This document shows, piece after piece, positions 23,062 to 32,617 of a stretch of DNA of 64,000 bases. Origin of the DNA: Aegilops tauschii subsp. strangulata (lineage: Eukaryota; Streptophyta; Magnoliopsida; Poales; Poaceae); contig NC_053035.3 in assembly GCF_002575655.3 (NCBI RefSeq), positions 94,947,322-95,011,321 on the forward strand, given 5' to 3'. Under the pieces are notes generated by a model, which saw nothing but the letters and a program-made list of their open reading frames with translations, had not been told where the DNA came from and did no database searches. A program made the position numbers and the translations under genes. Each line of letters begins with the position of its first letter. The first letter of the stretch is position 1.

Positions 23062-23508
23062 ATGGGCCACTGTTGGGTCGTGCCACGTGTCGACATATCA
23101 TAGGCGCCTTCTGTCCAATGAGTGGATGACATCTGTCCTACCGATGAGCCGACACGTGTTTCCTCCAGCCAATGATGATTTTACACGTGGAAAATCCCCA
23201 TTGGTCGGGGCTGTTAACGGGTTATCGGATCCAAAACCCGACCCGATAGCTTAATGGTGTTCTGTTACGGTGGATGCGACGTGTCGGTCACCCTTGACGA
23301 AAGCACTTTTGTGACGCGCGATTTATCGTCATGGAAGTGGACACTTCCATGATGATAATTTTGGTAATGTCATGGAACACTTCTACGACAGCACAGGTAT
23401 GACTATCTTGATTCTGTCATAAATTTTTCATGGATGTACATGCATGACAAAAAACGCGACATACTGTGACAAACACGTATCATCACGGAAGTGTATTTTT
23501 TTGTAGTG
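23062..23508 (+). repeat. CACTA 3' terminal region, copy 1
   Basis: This ~447-bp segment ends TTTTTTTGTAGTG and is almost repeated at 25196-25642. Both copies share the GTGTTTCCTCCAGCCAATGA, CGCGATTTATCGTCATGG and CATCACGGAAGTGT blocks. Confidence 0.85.
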
Positions 23509-23825
23509 CAAGTTCCTTCTTCATACCATGTAAATTAAACTATACAGAGCAAGTGATCTTATTTTGCCAATCTGAAATGGGATAAATTGACAGCACACTA
23601 ACCATTGATACTTATGAGTTCTTGATCTGTAATCCAGTGGTGTCGTGAAGCTGCCAACTCCTTCACAATGTCATTACCTGCCATGTCTTGACCTGAACAA
23701 TACTATATTGTGTTAATGCTATTTTAAACTGTGTCACTTTATTCGTCGGTAAGAAATGTGATGAATTGTCAGCACTGATACTTATATGTGCAAACCTGTC
23801 ATCTGTCTACTTGTTTATCTTTTAG

Positions 23826-23918
23826 AGTGAGGAGGATATAAGTGTCAAACAAGTGCAGTCTCACCAGCTTGCTCCGCTGCTTGCGCTGCAGCTCCCGAGC
23901 AGGGCTAACCTTTCTTGA
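23826..23918 (+). pseudogene. last exon remnant of the copy 2 CACTA gene
   Basis: Preceded by TTTTAG, this 31-codon open block begins SEEDISVKQVQSHQ and ends at TGA 23916-23918. The sequence after it matches the 3'UTR after 22012, so by position it is a shortened counterpart of exon 21635-22012. Confidence 0.4.
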
Positions 23919-24177
23919 ACTCTATTGAAGTGTTGTCGGTTTTGTATATTATTTTGTCGGCGTGTTTAGTTGCACTGGTGGCGATCTTTGATGCCCAGTG
24001 TATGTAATCTGCTGTCTGCTTGTGCTTTGTTATCATAGTGGCGAACTTTGATGCCCAGTGGATGTAATATGCCGTAATTTCTTTATTGTATAGTCTAGGT
24101 TTTTTTCTTATTCACGATGCTACAGTTATTTTACTGTATATATATCATGTCTTCGCAGTAAACCGGCCAAACCGTAA

Positions 24178-24930
24178 AATTACGGTACATAATCGGGACC
24201 GTCATGCAAATCACCATGTATGATCCGCATCATGGGCCCCGTCATCTTGGTTCGTTAACACGCCTAAATGTAAACTTGCCCACTAGTAGATTCTGGCCTT
24301 TAATAGGCTGAGTAAACCGCCGGCCCTATTTTCCGAAGAAAACTAAATGGGCCTTTAGGAGGCTGAAAAGTAGGTTGGGCCTGAAACGTGCCAAACAGCT
24401 CACGGGCCGGCAGCAGGCCGAAATAGACCCCGGCCCATGAATGTGCCAATCAAATCATGGGCTTATAACAGGTCAAAATTGTCTCGGTCCTTGTTTGGCC
24501 CAATCAGATTATCGGCTGCGATCAGGCCGGATGCAAACCGGGCCGTAGTTAGGCCCAACTATATGACGGGCTTTTAACAGGCCGAAATTAATATAGGGCC
24601 GAAATGTTAAACAGGCCCTTAACAGGCCGAAACTAATATCAGGCCGAATTACTAAATGGGCCTTTAGCAAATCGGCCCAAAAGCGTAGCGTCCAGTTGAC
24701 GAGCCGAATCTGATATGGGCCATAATTTAGCCCAAAGCCTCTTAAAGGGCCGGACCTGATCTGGGCCGTAATTTGGCCCAAAACGTGGTAGGCTTTTAAC
24801 GGGTCGGATCTCGTATGGGCCATTATTAGGCCCGGAACGTGGCAGGCCATTAATGGACCGGATCAAATATGGGCTGGCATTTGGCCCAAAACATGGCAGC
24901 CAGTTAATAGGCCGGCCTACTAGGGTCCTC
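24178..24930 (+). repeat. CACTA subterminal repeats, copy 2 (irregular part)
   Basis: Repeated GGGCC, AGGCCGAAA, TTAACAGGCC and GGGCCGTAATT(T)GGCCC words occur on both strands. No gene is seen. Confidence 0.65.
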
Positions 24931-25190
24931 AAAATCTTGTGGGCCTACAGCTGGGCCGGCCCATTAATGTCAGTGAAATCTCGTGGGCATTTACCTGGGC
25001 CGGCCCATTATGGTCCACAAAAATCTTGTGGGCCTTCACCTGGGCCGGCCCATTATGGCGCGCAAAAATCTTGTGGGCCTTTACCTGGGCCGGCCCATTA
25101 TGGCCCACAAAATCTTGTGGGCCTTTAGCTGGGCCGTCCCATTATGGGCCGCAAAATCTTGTGGGCATTTAGTTGGGCCGACCAATTTAA
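24931..25190 (+). repeat. 45-bp tandem array in the CACTA subterminal region
   Basis: About six units start with AAAATCTTGTGGGC and contain CTGGGCCGGCCCATTATGG. Unit spacing is about 44-46 bp. CTGGGCCGGCCCA includes an inverted repeat (GGGCCGGCCC). Confidence 0.85.
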
Positions 25191-25195
25191 ACTTT

Positions 25196-25642
25196 ATGGG
25201 CCACTGTTGGGCCGTGCCACATGTCGACGTATCATAGGCGCTTTGGGTCCAATGAGTGGATGACATCTGTCCCAACGGTGAGCCGACACGTGTTTCCTCC
25301 AGCCAATGATGATTTTACACGTGGAAAATCCCCATTGGTCGGGGCTGTTAACGGGTTATCGGATCCAAAACCGGACCCGATAGCTTAACGGTGTTCCATT
25401 ACGATGGATGCCACGTGTCGACCACCCTTGACGAAAGCACTTCTGTGACGCGCGATTTATCGTCATGGAAGTGGACACTTCCGTGATGATAATTTTGGTA
25501 ATGTCATGGAACACTTCTACGACAGCACAGGTATGACTATCTTGATTCTGTCATAAATTTGTCATGGATGTACATGCATGACATAAAACGTGACCTACTG
25601 TGACAGACACGTATCATCACGGAAGTGTCTTTTTTTGTAGTG
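25196..25642 (+). repeat. CACTA 3' terminal region, copy 2
   Basis: A near-duplicate of 23062-23508, ending in the CACTA terminal inverted repeat complement TTTTTTTGTAGTG. Confidence 0.85.
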
Positions 25643-25758
25643 ATAGCACCCATTCTGTCCGCCGTGGTCGCGGCACCCATGGCGCTCGCAGCCTTGGACG
25701 AGGGAAATGACGAGGCATGGAATGGTGTCACCGCTCCATTTCTGGTCTTGGGAGCCAT
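25643..25758 (-). pseudogene. element C gag N-terminus (truncated)
   Basis: The minus-strand ATG at 25758 opens a frame beginning MAPKTRNGAVTPFHASS, downstream of the PBS as expected for gag. It is cut after about 38 codons by the CACTA terminus. No conserved domain is left. Confidence 0.4.
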
Positions 25759-25840
25759 GGGTGATGCCAAAGGATGATGAAGATCGATGAAAATCGACGC
25801 GCCGGCTGCCGCTTCAGATTCGCACAAGCGAAGCGCCCCC

Positions 25841-25858
25841 TACCTGGCGCGCCAAAGA
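25841..25858 (-). other. primer-binding site of element C
   Basis: On the minus strand TCTTTGGCGCGCCAGGTA directly follows the LTR end. TTGGCGC-type sites are common in grass gypsy elements. Confidence 0.55.
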
Positions 25859-26711
25859 TGTTGGTGTGGAAGCACGATCACCTATGTGGCTAGGATGCCC
25901 CTTTGTGGTTCAGCATGGGGACAACTCGCTTTTTACCCAGGTTCGCGCCGCTTTGCTGCGTAAAACCCTACTCTTGCTTTTGTGGATTGATCTGGAGTGG
26001 ACGAAGGCTCGACGCGCTCTGGCCCGGGAAGGGTGCCTTGGGAAGACCAACGTGAGCTTACAAATGTTGGGGGTCGAAGTGTTCGAACCCTTTGCTAGGT
26101 TGCCTCGGGCCTCCTTTTATAGGTTAAGAGGTGACCACAGTGGCCAAACAGTCATTTGAGGGTGATTTGATAGCTAACAATGCTATCATACCTAACTTTG
26201 GCAGTTAGGACAAAGTGCATTAAATGCACTACTAGGTGTCGTGCCGAGGGCGAATCCCGGCAAGCCTGCTGCGCCGCTTATCTGCCTCTTCTTATCAGCT
26301 TGACACGCCTCCTGGACGGGTGTCAATAAAGCTGATTTCTTCTCCTTGATGTTTCCACGTGCCTGATAGGATCCACCTGGTTTCTTAGCACCTTGACACC
26401 GCATAGGTGAGTGACTTGGGTGCAATGAGGTGGAGCGGTGGCGCCTTGGAGGGAACCAACCGGCAAGGAGCCTAGCGGGATTTGATCTTGGCGGCCCTGG
26501 CAAGCTTGCCGGGGCGAATCTGGGCTTGTCCCCGAGTGCGGCCTCGATCTCACCAGGCCCCCCTGCCCGGCAAGGGAGGCCTTCCCGAGGTAATATCATG
26601 TTGACTTGAATTTCTTGATATGCCCGGCAAAAGGTGGTTTGTCTAAAAGGCCTTGCTGGTCTGTGCACAGGTCAGGGGGGAGACAAACACCCCTATTTGT
26701 GTACATCGACA
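25859..26711 (-). repeat. element C LTR (5' LTR)
   Basis: The LTR is 853 bp if the ends are TGTCGATG (26711) and ACCAACA (25859). The outer boundary is inferred from the TG start only; no TSD partner is in the window. Confidence 0.5.
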
Positions 26712-26883
26712 CTGACACTGGGCATTGGATCAATATGTTAGTCTCAAAAATAATATAAAAAGTTGCCAAAACACTGGTACAGCGAGGTGCTATACGAACG
26801 GTTTTTAACCCCTTTCCGCGACAACGTTTTGAACCGTCGCCTAGTGAGTGACTGTGATAGGGGGGTCCTTCCCACACGACCCA

Positions 26884-26888
26884 GAAAC
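26884..26888. repeat. left TSD of element D (GAAAC)
   Basis: GAAAC precedes TGTTGAGG and recurs at 37593-37597. Confidence 0.92.
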
Positions 26889-27408
26889 TGTTGAGGATAT
26901 AGACCTTAGAGTCACCCGCCAAGAGGGGCCGGGTTACTCATATGGTCATTGCCAGAAGCCCGGCGCCAAGCCTGAAGACGGTGGGCCAAAGATGGGCTTA
27001 AGACCCGGATATGGCTTAAGGCCCGTAGTTGCAATCATTATTATGGTAGAACTTGTAGTGTAAGGCAAGAATAGTTGAGAGTCCGAGCCAGACACTCTTA
27101 TGAGCCGGCCGGGACTCTGAGAGCTGCAGGGCGTCAGCCTCCCTATATAAAGGGACGACCCGGCAGCGGTCTAAGGCAGAGAACAATCTCATCGAGAGCC
27201 GGGCATAGCAGTTTAGCTCCCTGGTGATCGTAACCCTAATCAATACCACCTCAAACTGGACGTAGGCTTTTACCTTCACCGTAAGGGGCTGAATCAGTAT
27301 AAACCCTTGTGTTCCTTGTCCCGCATTAACCCCTTCAAGCTTCCTAGTTGCGATGGCTCCGCGACTAAGTCCTAGCTCGAGGACATCTGCCGTGACAATT
27401 CCACGACA
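26889..27408 (+). repeat. element D 5' LTR
   Basis: 520 bp, bounded by TG...CA, with a TATA box at 27144. All eight differences from the 3' LTR are transitions. Confidence 0.95.
27144..27151 (+). promoter_or_regulatory. TATA box of element D 5' LTR
   Basis: TATATAAA lies about 200 bp before the first ATG of the gag frame. It is repeated at 37328-37335 in the 3' LTR. Confidence 0.7.
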
Positions 27409-29299
27409 GTTGGCGCCCACCGTGGGGCCAGCGCACGGTGGATTTGAGTTCTTGAAGGGCAGCTTCGAAGGGCTCAAGGGATACGCTGTGGGCCGGATGA
27501 CCAAGAGTCGTCGCGGCAAGCTCTACATCGACGATGCAAACTGGGGCCCCGACGCCGGCTCAATTGAGTACGGGTACCGGGTCCCCTTCGGCGGAATTCA
27601 TGTGTTCATTGGCAAGATTGGTGAGCCGGGCCCTGAGCCGGGTCTCTGCGCCGATATCGTCGAGACGGCTCAGCGTGCACGACCCGCCCGGGCCCGGCCT
27701 GCCTTAAGGCATGCTTTTGTGGGATGTATCCATGGAGGGCCCTCTGATCAATCTGGATCTGGTGAGCAGGCGGTCGCCGGCTCTGACGGCGAGTCGTCCA
27801 CCGATGAGTCAAACTCGTTGTATCAACTCCAGGATGGCAGGCTCATGGGTTGTTCCGATGGTGACAGTATTCCGGACCTGTTTGAGCCGCCAAGTCAGGT
27901 TGGAGTCTTTATGGCCGGGGCGCAGCCTGTTCAGAACCCCGCTGCTGGAGCGGGAAACCTGGTGCCTTCTCCGGCTCAGGTGCTGATGGATCTTACGGAC
28001 AAGATGACGGCCCTGTTAACCGCCACGGTTGACCCGGCGGATCAAGCTCAGCATGATGCGGAGGTGGCACAGTTAAGGTTGGATCTAGTGAAAGCTAAGG
28101 AGGATCTGGCAGCGGAAGGGATTAGGATGGCTGCGGAGAGGGCGGCTCTCGATGCCCAAACTCAGTTGATCCAGGCGCAGTCCTTCGGGCTCACGATGGA
28201 TCAGAACGCGTCCAATGAGGTCATGAGAAGGAGGCATCAAAAGACCCAATCTCGACTCCCTCCGGTTTACGATCCACGCAACCTCTTCAACACGCCAGGT
28301 GCAGGGTCTAGTAACCCGCCAGGGGTCATAGTGCCCGGGTCTGGAACCCCTATTCAGCCAATAGTGATGGGGCCTCCCCAGGTGCCCCCTGCCCCACCTC
28401 AGTACGTGCCAATACCCCCGGGTCATTATAATAACCCGCTGGAGAACATGGTCGCCGCGGCGGCACGGCTGGCGGCTCTCCCGGTTGACGGCGACTCTCC
28501 GACGGCTATTGAAACCCGCCGGGTCAGGGAACTCCTTCAGACAGCACTGGCGCAGCAAGAGGCGTACTCCTATAGCCGGGACAGGATCCACTCGACCACT
28601 CGCCTAGGCCGGAGCCCGAGTTACAGCAGGCACATGGTCTCAGCGACCGGCTCAAGTAACGTCCGACGCCATGACCCGCCCCCTGGCCATGGCCCGGTTC
28701 ATAACGGAGCCTTTCACGCAGCAGACCAGGACAGAGCGCGGCAAGAGGCGGAGCAGGTGCCTCAATTGACGGCTTACCAGACCCCCCCCCCCCCGGCTTA
28801 TCCGACGGCTTACGTCGACGTGGGTATCCCTACCAGGACTGGGGGTGTCCCTTGTTTAGTACCAGCTATCCGCAATGAACGTCTACCCAAGGACTTCAAA
28901 GGCCCTAGGAAGGTGCCTAATTACACAGCAGACTTGCAACCCGCAGCCTGGATCGAGAGTTACGAGATGGCTATGGAACTACTGGAGGTCAGTGAGGCAG
29001 CCATGGCTAAGTACTTCACCATGATGTTAGATGGGACGGCCCGCACTTGGTTGAAAGGGCTACCACCGAATTCCATTGGGTCTTGGGCTGAGCTGAAGGC
29101 ACGGTTCATCCAAAACTTCAAGGACACCTGTAGGCAGTCTATGTCAATCGTGGATTTGACTAACTGCAAGCAACAGGAGGGTGAGTCTACGACACATTGG
29201 GTTCGCCGGGTTAAGGAGATAATGCACTCCTCGGATAAGATGGACGCCGGCTCTGCAGTCCTAATGTTGGAACAGAATTGTCGTTTTGTGCCCCTATAG
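27353..29299 (+). pseudogene. element D gag, main part
   Basis: Gag builds the virus-like particle. The frame opens at an ATG inside the LTR (27353) and reads through the PBS. The first Met after the PBS is at 27497 (MTKSRRGKLY). The frame contains an Ala/Glu-rich coiled-coil-like segment (about 28040-28200), a Pro-rich stretch with a poly-C run (28780s) and the gag domain with DGTARTWLKGLPPNSIGSW (about 29030-29090). It ends at TAG 29297-29299 and continues in the same frame, so this is a single nonsense change. Confidence 0.85.
27410..27428 (+). other. primer-binding site of element D
   Basis: TTGGCGCCCACCGTGGGGC begins two bases after the 5' LTR end. Confidence 0.8.
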
Positions 29300-30664
29300 A
29301 TGAAACTCGGGCGGCTTAAGCGCGACTGCAATGATACGGGTACACTGATGGCGGCTCTTGTCAAGTACGCCGATTCTGATGGTACCGAGGACCCCGCTTC
29401 AGATGATGAAAGGACAGGGAAGGGAAAGAAGAACGGCAATGGCAAGGGTCCTCGGCATAACTCGGGGAACCAAGGAGGAGGCAAGCGCAAGGCCGACGGC
29501 AGCCTAGAGTTTGTGGCCAACGCCAGCTCACAAGGGAATAACCAGCGACGTAAGGGGAGGCCCCCTCCCCGAGGCGGCGGGTCAGGCCCGACGCTGGAGC
29601 AGCTGTTGAATGAGCCTTGTCCAAGGCATGGCTCTAGAGAGAAGCCAGCGACTCATCTATGGAAGGACTGTGCAATCATGAAGGCCTTTAAGAACTACAA
29701 TGGCCCGGGCGAAGGCTCAGGTGCCAACGGCTTTCATGGCCCGGGCGGCGGCTCAAATTCTAACCCTCAGAACGGTCAAGGGGGCTTTAATCAGCAGTCT
29801 GGCCAGGGTCATCAACAGCAGCAGGGAGGTTATCAGACCAATCCAAAGCAGCTTAGCGGTGGGAAGTATCATGTGTTTACCACCAGTCTGTGCAAGCGAG
29901 ATCAGAAGCTTCATAAGAGGGTTGTGAACGCTGTTGAGCCGGCGGTTCCAAGCTACTTGCGGTGGTCCGAGCAACCTATAGTGTGGAGTAGAGAGGATCA
30001 CCCACCCCGGGTAGACAATCCGGGTCACTTGGCCTTAGTGGTGGCTCCTCAGGTGGGAGGATATAAGTTCACTAAGGTGCTCATGGATGGAGGCAGCAGC
30101 ATCAACATCCTCTATTACGAGACTTTTCGCCGTATGGGATTGGTCGATAAAAACCTCAGCCAGTCAAACACTATCTTCCATGGTGTGGTGCCTGGTAAGT
30201 CGGCTTATCCAGTCGGCAAGATCGAGTTGGAAGTGGCCTTCGGAGATGAAAACAACTACAGGATGGAAAAATTGACCCTTGAGGTGGTCAAAATAAGAAG
30301 TCCGTACCATGCTATATTTGGGCGGCCGGCTTACGCCAAATTCATGGCACGGCCCTGTTATGTTTACTTACAGCTCAAGATGCCGGGTCATAATGGGACC
30401 ATTACGGTTCACGGCAGCCGGAAGGTGGCCTTGGAATGTGAGGAAGGCGATGCAGCTTATGCAGAATTTGTTTGCGCAACAGAGGAGTTGAAGTTTTACA
30501 AAGACAACGTTGACCCAACAGATATGACCTCTCTGAAAAAGCCGACTACGGAGCATGAGCCGGCAATGAAATTTAAGTCGGCTGATGAGACTAAACTTGT
30601 TGATTTCGTTCCAGGAGATTCATCTCAGCAATTCAGCATCAATGCCAATCTGGATCCAAAATAG
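29300..30664 (+). pseudogene. element D gag C-terminus and aspartic protease
   Basis: The frame is the same as that upstream of the TAG at 29297. The first half is Gly/Asn/Gln-rich with CPRHGSREKPATHLWKDC (about 29620-29670), a modified zinc knuckle. The protease follows with LMDGGSSINILYY (catalytic Asp about 30085) and HAIFGRPAYAKF. The frame ends at TAG 30662-30664, exactly where element A also has a TAG (LDPK-stop-E here, LDSK-stop-E in A). Confidence 0.82.
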
Positions 30665-31597
30665 GAAAGCGCGCTCATCGAGTTCATCCGTGAGAATAGG
30701 GACATCTTCGCATGGAAACCTTCTGACATGCCAGGTGTACCTAGAGAACTCGCTGAGCACACTCTCAATGTTGATCCGAAATTTAAGCCGGTTAGACAGT
30801 TCCTTCGGCGGTTTAATGAAGAGAGGCGGAAAGACGTTGGCGAAGAGGTGGCCCGGCTCTTGGCGGCCGGGTTTATTGTTGAAGTCTTCCACCCAGAATG
30901 GTTAGTTAACCCGGTGCTCGTACTCAAGAAGAACGGCACTTGGCGGATGTGTGTGGACTACACGGACTTAAATAAAGCGTGTCTGGCTGATCCTTTTGCC
31001 CTTCCCCGTATTGATCAAATTATTGATGCTACGGCCGGTTGTGCGCGCTTAAGTTTCCTGGACGCTTATTCTGGATATCATCAGATTAAAATGGCAGTTA
31101 AGGACCAGGAGAAGACGGCGTTCATCACTCCCTTTGGAGCCTTCTACTATGTATCCATGCCCTTTGGACTCAAGTGTGCACAAGCGACTTATCAGCGTTG
31201 CGTGCAGAACTGTCTTCATAAACAGATTGGGCGTAATGTTCATGCTTATGTGGACGATATTGTGGTTAAATCCATAAAAGAGGAAACCCTGATAGATGAT
31301 TTGAGAGAAACCTTTGATAATCTCCGGGTCTACAAGATGATGCTTAACCCGGCCAAGTGTGTCTTTGGTGTCCCTGCAGGCAAGCTCTTGGGTTTTTTGG
31401 TTTCTGACAGAGGCATTGAGGCTAACCCGGAGAAGATCAAGGCCATCACCTCCCTGGCTAAGCCGGCGTGTATAAATGACGTTCAGCGTTTGGCGGGTCG
31501 CATCGCTGCTTTAAGCCGGTTTATAAGCCGTTTGGGTGAGAAGGCCATGCCATTATACCAGTTGATGAAGCCATGTATATATTATGATAAGCAATAA
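30665..31597 (+). pseudogene. element D reverse transcriptase, C-terminally truncated
   Basis: The frame continues from the protease after the TAG. RT landmarks are YTDLNKACLADPF, SFLDAYSGYHQIKM, MPFGLKCAQATYQ and the catalytic HAYVDDIVVKS (about 31243-31275). Homology ends near 31570 (EKAMPLYQLMKP) and a TAA follows at 31595. RNase H, aRH and integrase are absent, so a block of roughly 3 kb compared with A has been deleted. RT itself looks well preserved. Confidence 0.88.
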
Positions 31598-32617
31598 AGC
31601 AGGACCTCTGTCCTTTTTTCTCCTCCAAATGTGCACATGTTGTTTTCATTGCCAGGTTACATGATAACTTGAAGGAGGATCCGGCTTATGATCGTATTCG
31701 AATCTAGCCGTAGGCGATAAGGTCACTTGGGGGCTTCCTATTCAAACATAGGTCGTATTCGAACCAAACAGAACACAGCTGTCGATACCCATTTGATTGG
31801 CAAAGTGCCGAGCTCATTGAGGAGTTTTCTTTGATCATATTTGAATCTTAGTTTAACCCCTTTGAGAACCGACGTGGATCGTATTCGAATCAGCGTCGTT
31901 AAACAATTCTTAAAGTCATTTGGGGGCTTCCTGTTCAAACATGGGTCGTATTCGAACCAAAGAGAACATAGCTGTCGATACCCTCTTGATTGGCATCGCC
32001 ACACCCACTGGGGGCAATATGATCGTATTCGAATCCTAGCATAACCCCTTTGGGCCGGGTCTCTGGTCGTATTCGAACCGGAAGCCCCTAAGTTCCTCTG
32101 CTTTCTGGCAAAGTTCCGTCTGATTATTTCCAAGTGTGTACGACCGGGTCTCACTTTGCCGGCTTAACTTTGAGTTACAGTGATAGTTGAATACAATGGG
32201 TGTCGTTCAGACAAGTAAATTGGCATTAAGGTATCAACCTTATTATCCAGGTTATCTAAACCGGAAGTATGCTTGTAGACAGCTAATTGTGTTATTACGG
32301 CTGTATTAAGGACATACCTGAGAACCAGTCTTTTTTGATTCATATTCCGGGTTATATATCTGAAACATATGATTCTCAGGGTGGTAAGCCGCCTGGAGAC
32401 TTGTGATCCGTCTTTTAATGCAGGATAGTTCAAGGCAATTATTTGCGACTAAGGGGAAAGAATGACCCGGAGAAATATAAAGGAGATAACTTCGATAAAA
32501 CTTCAAGCATGCAAGGCGTGCACGATGACACGGCACAGATAAAGTGTTGGTCCTACTCTATTACAAGACTCGTTGAGTCTCACAGGGTGAGGCATTGTTG
32601 ATAAACCGCCAGCAAAA
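31598..32617. other. non-coding spacer of D with repeated TCGTATTCGAA
   Basis: The spacer lies between the truncated RT and the convergent antisense gene. No CDS is seen. It is dominated by the repeat listed separately and contains CACCCACTGGGGGC near 32003, related to a motif in element A. Confidence 0.7.
31690..32080 (+). repeat. six copies of TCGTATTCGAA in alternating contexts
   Basis: Exact TCGTATTCGAA starts at 31692, 31753, 31879, 31946, 32023 and 32067. Copies 1, 3 and 5 read GATCGTATTCGAATC. Copies 2, 4 and 6 read GGTCGTATTCGAACC. A degenerate copy, GATCATATTTGAATC, is at about 31832. Larger blocks (GGGGGCTTCCT.TTCAAACAT, ACATAGCTGTCGATACC) show a tandem unit near 190 bp. Confidence 0.88.

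Larger units (their letters stand above)
1..23508 (+). mobile_element. CACTA DNA transposon copy 1, 3' part, interrupted by element A
   Basis: The right end at 23501-23508 reads TTGTAGTG preceded by a T-run, the reverse complement of a CACTACAA terminal inverted repeat. About 1.2 kb of GGGCC-rich subterminal repeats precede it, as is usual for grass CACTA elements. A spliced gene in plus orientation lies upstream and is split by LTR element A at 3133/20979. No matching CACTACAA start is visible to the left, so the 5' end is outside the window or lost. Assigning positions 1-2656 to this element is inference from continuity with the gene. Confidence 0.7.
23509..25642 (+). mobile_element. CACTA transposon copy 2, 3' tail
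   Basis: Directly after the end of copy 1 comes intron-like DNA, then a short last exon, a 3'UTR, subterminal repeats and a second complete CACTA end (TTTTTTTGTAGTG at 25630-25642). The order mirrors 21600-23508, so copy 1 either inserted into copy 2 or arose by tandem duplication. It is followed by the gag of element C. Confidence 0.75.
25643..26711 (-). mobile_element. element C: 5' end of a gypsy-type LTR element, truncated by CACTA
   Basis: On the minus strand an LTR (TGTCGATGTACAC... at 26711 down to ...ACCAACA at 25859) is followed by a PBS-like TTTGGCGCGCCAGG and a short gag-like start. The element is cut at 25643 by the CACTA end, so the remainder should lie beyond the left edge of the window. 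Assignment to gypsy is tentative because only a PBS and the first ~39 codons are visible. Confidence 0.55.

Noticed and set aside
26712..26771. Possible extra element between C and G
   Set aside because: Only 60 bp with no terminus or TSD; left unassigned.
28780..28795. Poly-C run in gag of D as a frameshift site
   Set aside because: The gag frame continues unchanged on both sides; a homopolymer slip cannot be judged from one copy.
31738..32154. 138-aa minus-strand frame in the TCGTATTCGAA repeat region
   Set aside because: It is a product of repeat periodicity, with no homology to the convergent gene, which ends at 32618.
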